A DNA stretch of 64,000 nucleotides. Origin: Casp-actino8 sp032118015 (GTDB lineage: Bacteria > Actinomycetota > Acidimicrobiia > Acidimicrobiales > Ilumatobacteraceae). The DNA lies in contig JAULYE010000010.1 of NCBI GenBank assembly GCA_032118015.1, forward strand, positions 1 to 64,000, in the 5' to 3' direction. Shown piece after piece: positions 61,173-64,000 of this stretch (position 1 is the first letter of the stretch; the number at the start of each line of letters is the position of its first letter). The translations under genes and the position numbers were made by a program. The notes under the pieces are model-generated. The model did not search any database, was not told the DNA's origin, and saw only the letters and a program-made list of their open reading frames with translations.

Positions 61173-61709
61173 TCACCGGGTGAGGCGTTGCCGCAGGATC
61201 AAAAGTTGCCTGCGGAGCATGATCCCGTCGCCTGGTCCGAGTAGGCAACGGTCGACAGCGGCGCCGCCGGGCACGGATACCCGCGAGCGCATCCGGGTCA
61301 CCAGGCGTGTGCCGGCCGGATCGTCCCACAACTCATAGGCGAGAGTGAAACACAGGCGATGTGCCAAACGGCCCTTCGGTACGACGCGCAACACGAACGC
61401 CCGTGGCGGCTCGACAATCACGGCTTCGAAGTCGATCGGCCCACCGGGTACGGAGGATCCGCTGTGGACGTCCTGCCATTCGGGGTTGATCGTGCGAGCG
61501 CTCCGACGGCCCAGGTTGTCAATCCAGTCGTAGCTGTACCAGCCGGCCCGGCCGAACCCCATCTGGCGAATCCACGGGAAGACGTCCTGGGCAGGTGCAG
61601 GCAACGTGATGCAGCGGGTCGCAACAACACGCGCATCAGGGCACAGGTCGTCGCCGACTACAGGCCCTGCGATCTCGTCGGGCGTCGCGCCCCAGTGCTG
61701 GAGAATCAC
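61173..61709 (-). CDS. SRPBCC-fold hypothetical protein
   Basis: The 178-residue protein resembles SRPBCC (START-like) ligand-binding proteins: ITLPAPAQDVFPWIRQMGFG, RAGWYSYDWIDNLGRR, FVLRVVPKG and a C-terminal helix GIMLRRQLLILRQRL. The conserved GRAGWYSYD motif is typical of an actinobacterial SRPBCC subgroup. The GTG start at 61709 overlaps the stop of the upstream membrane-protein gene (GTGA), so the two are coupled. The ligand is unknown. Confidence 0.75.
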   Translation of the reverse strand: MILQHWGATPDEIAGPVVGDDLCPDARVVATRCITLPAPAQDVFPWIRQMGFGRAGWYSYDWIDNLGRRSARTINPEWQDVHSGSSVPGGPIDFEAVIVEPPRAFVLRVVPKGRLAHRLCFTLAYELWDDPAGTRLVTRMRSRVSVPGGAAVDRCLLGPGDGIMLRRQLLILRQRLTR

Positions 61710-62221
61710 GCGGACTGATCCAGGGAGCGATCAGCTGTTCGCGGCCATATCAGCCACAGAATCCACGCGGCCATCACGCCACGCACAGTCCAGGCCAAGG
61801 TGCGCACCAAGTTCGCCGTCATCAGGCGATCGTGCACGGCGGCATCGTAACCATCGGCGAGGTCACCGTGCGCCGGAGCAGACCAGAATCCGCTGATCAC
61901 GAGGACGACGGCCATTGCCGCGGCACCAATCAGCACAGGTATCTGCAGGTCATGGCGCCCTCCGAGGAAGGCCAACCACATCAGAGCCAACAGAGTGAGA
62001 CCTTCGATGAGCCAGGGCACAGCCAGAAGCGGTCCGATGCGGTCGACGTGCGCTGCCTGGTACTGCGCATAGGTGTCGGCGCCGACTTCAGCGAACAGCG
62101 GGTAGTGAACCGTGTGGATGGTCCAGATCATCCCGACCATGAACCATGTCGCCACCACGTGGGTTATGACGAGGATTCGTTCCTGGGCAGGAGAGATCTG
62201 GACAGGAGAACGTGACCTCAT
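61706..62221 (-). CDS. Four-helix membrane protein of unknown function
   Basis: From ATG 62221 the 171-residue protein has four hydrophobic spans: ILVITHVVATWFMVGMIW, LLAVPWLIEGLTLLALMWL, VLIGAAAMAVVLVISGFW and LAWTVRGVMAAWILWLIW. Conserved His and Trp near the first two could bind a cofactor. An in-frame ATG at 62290 would add 23 residues containing HHVDSHHVD, encoded by a 15-bp direct repeat. The start is therefore uncertain. It is coupled to the SRPBCC gene downstream. Confidence 0.65.
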   Translation of the reverse strand: MRSRSPVQISPAQERILVITHVVATWFMVGMIWTIHTVHYPLFAEVGADTYAQYQAAHVDRIGPLLAVPWLIEGLTLLALMWLAFLGGRHDLQIPVLIGAAAMAVVLVISGFWSAPAHGDLADGYDAAVHDRLMTANLVRTLAWTVRGVMAAWILWLIWPRTADRSLDQSA

Positions 62222-62238
62222 GGGGCAGAGTTGAACGT

Positions 62239-62268
62239 CGACATGGTGAGAATCGACATGGTGATCAT
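62239..62268. repeat. 15-bp direct repeat x2
   Basis: CGACATGGTGAGAAT is followed by CGACATGGTGATCAT. In the extended frame of the downstream membrane protein these encode HHVDS and HHVDV. Confidence 0.7.
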
Positions 62269-62346
62269 CGATTCCTTCGGTGCGGCTCATCAGCGACAGC
62301 GTAGGTTTGTCGTCGACAGCCAAAACAACTGCCGAGGCCCGAGCTG

Positions 62347-63345
62347 TCAGCGGCTTTCGATGGCTTCGATGGCCAAGTTGGTTAGTGTCGTGTCGTCGAG
62401 ATCCCGAGGACCGCAGGCCGCAACCACGGCGCTTCGTCCGTCGAAGTCGACGTAGGCCGTGCGACCGCACGGGTACACACCGATCGAGTGGCGGGCACCA
62501 TCGACGATCACTGGCTGTGTCGTGACGTCACCAGGCTCGGCGAGTCGGGCGGTGAGGACACGATTGGCCACAGTGTTCGAGAACACGTCGACCCACAAGA
62601 AAGCATCTTCACCTTCGAGATTTTGAGGGGAGGGTTCGTAGTTGATGGTCCACTGACAATTGCCATCGTCGTATGTCAGAGCGACAACAGAGTCGTACTG
62701 TTCGATCGGGAAACCATAAGAGCTTGCGATCGACGCGTTGGGCAGAAGATCCGAGCACCCGTCCTCGTCGGTCAGCGGAAACACTCCGCATTTCACACCG
62801 TCGGCTCGAAAGCGTGGAGTCTCGCCGGCTAGGCGGGCAAAGTACGTGCTGCCGAGAAGGTCGGTGAGGTTGGCAGAAGCCGACGCCAGACTCTCCGGGT
62901 TGGTGTCGGGCTGCAATACATCCGCGAGGCGCGAGTTTTCGTCCATCTCGAATATCCGCAATTGTTCGATGACGACATCCGAATAGCCCATGGTGCTCTT
63001 CAGCTGCTGCTCACCGAGATCGAAGTTGTCCTTCAGCAACTCGAGCAGCAGCTTGGTTTCAGATGGGGCAACTCCGATGAGAAGGTCGAGAGTGGCGGCC
63101 AGGCTCGGCGAAAGATGCAGGATCAAGTTGGCGAATGTTCCTTCGCGCAAGCCCGCGAATTGCGCGCCGGCAATGTCGCCCATCATCGTTCCCATACCGT
63201 CGCAGTAGGCCTCATTCACGCCGTCATCGGAGTACGACCGAATGATGCCCAATGTTGCGGCGACCGCCGCCAATGTTGCAACCACGGCAACAGCGACCCT
63301 GCGACGGTGGTTGTTGGACCCAGGTGTCGTTGATGTGGGGGTCAT
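62347..63345 (-). CDS. Membrane-anchored extracytoplasmic protein of unknown function
   Basis: The 332-residue protein has one N-terminal membrane span (VAVAVVATLAAVAATLGII) and an extracytoplasmic domain with several cysteines (AYCDGMGTM, VKCGVFPLTDEDGCSDLL, NCQWTINY, VYPCGRTAYVDF, VVAACGPRDL). The later half, including VALTYDDGNCQWTINYEP, resembles DUF3558-type lipoprotein domains, but the match is only by pattern. Its ATG overlaps the stop of the RTX-like gene upstream (ATGA), indicating they are cotranscribed. Confidence 0.65.
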   Translation of the reverse strand: MTPTSTTPGSNNHRRRVAVAVVATLAAVAATLGIIRSYSDDGVNEAYCDGMGTMMGDIAGAQFAGLREGTFANLILHLSPSLAATLDLLIGVAPSETKLLLELLKDNFDLGEQQLKSTMGYSDVVIEQLRIFEMDENSRLADVLQPDTNPESLASASANLTDLLGSTYFARLAGETPRFRADGVKCGVFPLTDEDGCSDLLPNASIASSYGFPIEQYDSVVALTYDDGNCQWTINYEPSPQNLEGEDAFLWVDVFSNTVANRVLTARLAEPGDVTTQPVIVDGARHSIGVYPCGRTAYVDFDGRSAVVAACGPRDLDDTTLTNLAIEAIESR

Positions 63346-64000
63346 GATTCAGTGACGGGCGCGCAGGGGAATGGGGTACGGGCACAGTAGGTCTGCACGC
63401 CATCGACGCCGTTCTGGCGAACCCAGTTGGAAAAGCGCGGCCGCTGCGCCTCGACACGAGCCCAGGCGATGTTGACCATCTCATCGAACGACTTGCGCAT
63501 GTAGTACTCGTCGCCTTGAGGCCCGGTCGAAATGTCGCTCAACTTGAGTGGCAGTCCAACGTCGTTCCCATCTTTGTCGAGACCTGGCGTGGAGAGTGGA
63601 TTCTCACGACACTCGATCGAGATGTTGGGAACGATGTTGCTTTCGAGGGCGAGCGCTGCGAGAAGTTGCTCAGTGTTCAACGACTCGTAGGTGGGAAGCT
63701 CGGCGCAGTCGAACAACACCACGACGAGGTTCTCAATGTCCGTCAGGACAGTGTTCTTCCCAATGCTGAATTCACGCTCCACGAATTTGTAGAAGGTGTC
63801 GTCGCCCGGACCTCCGGAGATTTCGCCACCGGCAGCGGTGCCAGAGACGATCTTGTCGTCACCACCACCACCACTGATCTTGTTATTGCCCTGGAACGAG
63901 ACGAGCTCGTCATCACCTTCGCCACCGTCCATCTCGTCATCTCCATCACCGCTGTCGATGCGGTCGGCACCGTCGCCGCCATTGACCTTGTCGCCGCCAG
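63342..64000 (-). CDS. RTX-like calcium-binding repeat protein (partial, N-terminus outside window)
   Basis: The frame enters at the window edge and ends at 63342. Upstream residues are glycine/aspartate nonapeptide repeats of the hemolysin type, such as DGGEGDDELV, SGGGGDDKIV and SGGPGDDTFYK, which form a calcium-binding beta-roll. A C-terminal domain of about 150 residues follows with four or five cysteines (LFDCAELP, IECRENP, TYCARTPFPC). Such proteins are usually secreted or surface-associated. Coupling to the membrane-anchored protein downstream suggests a joint export or surface role. The true start and repeat number lie outside the window. Confidence 0.85.
   Translation of the reverse strand, partial: GGDKVNGGDGADRIDSGDGDDEMDGGEGDDELVSFQGNNKISGGGGDDKIVSGTAAGGEISGGPGDDTFYKFVEREFSIGKNTVLTDIENLVVVLFDCAELPTYESLNTEQLLAALALESNIVPNISIECRENPLSTPGLDKDGNDVGLPLKLSDISTGPQGDEYYMRKSFDEMVNIAWARVEAQRPRFSNWVRQNGVDGVQTYCARTPFPCAPVTES

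Overview
The window looks like a chromosomal segment from a moderately GC-rich actinobacterium, most likely of the Acidimicrobiia type. Supporting signs are the tiny bS22-type ribosomal protein (6398-6490), the DUF222/13E12 HNH protein, an actinobacterial-style housekeeping gene order (mfd, pth, rplY, prs, glmU, then rsmA/ispE, tatD, metG, rsmI), and LPxTG-type surface proteins. The lineage call is inference from gene content. No rRNA operon, CRISPR array, transposase or phage gene was recognised.

Region 1-16.6 kb is housekeeping, almost all on the minus strand: transcription-repair coupling (mfd), translation (pth, rplY, rsmI, rsmA, metG, tRNA-Gln, bS22), PRPP and UDP-GlcNAc precursor synthesis (prs, a C-terminally truncated glmU), isoprenoid synthesis (ispE, fused to rsmA in one reading frame), tatD and ychF. 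It is notable for short perfect or near-perfect tandem repeats (9-24 bp units) at the ends of reading frames. One of them forms the linker of the RsmA-IspE fusion.

Region 16.8-33.2 kb is accessory and secretory. It holds three LPxTG proteins of one paralogous family, a fourth unrelated LPxTG protein, and three secreted proteins that stop one residue after an LPDT sequence instead of carrying the usual membrane tail. A fourth such protein is the large beta-helix protein at 33.7 kb. A fasciclin lipoprotein, its broken copies and their terminators are interleaved with two copies of an unusual GNAT-AAA+ fusion gene, the second disrupted by stop codons. A nucleotidyltransferase with a small partner, a TetR regulator, an MFS/FAH-hydrolase pair and tRNA-Arg are also here.

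Region 37.1-54.6 kb is one 17-gene plus-strand catabolic operon with 4-bp start/stop overlaps at most junctions. It encodes a sugar-type ABC importer (permease, binding lipoprotein, single-domain ATPase), a GMC oxidoreductase with its small subunit, alcohol and aldehyde dehydrogenases, a class II aldolase, a creatininase-like amidohydrolase, a cupin, an aspartate-dehydrogenase-like protein, a MarR regulator, and molybdenum hydroxylase subunits (one FAD, one 2Fe-2S, two large Mo subunits, one CoxG-like). A consensus-like promoter overlaps an inverted repeat just upstream. The substrate cannot be read from sequence.

Region 54.8-64 kb holds surface and polysaccharide-type genes (FkbM methyltransferase, alkaline-phosphatase-superfamily protein, GT2 glycosyltransferase), a secreted subtilisin-like protease with Fn3 domains, and a minus-strand group ending in the C-terminal part of an RTX-like calcium-binding protein that runs off the window.
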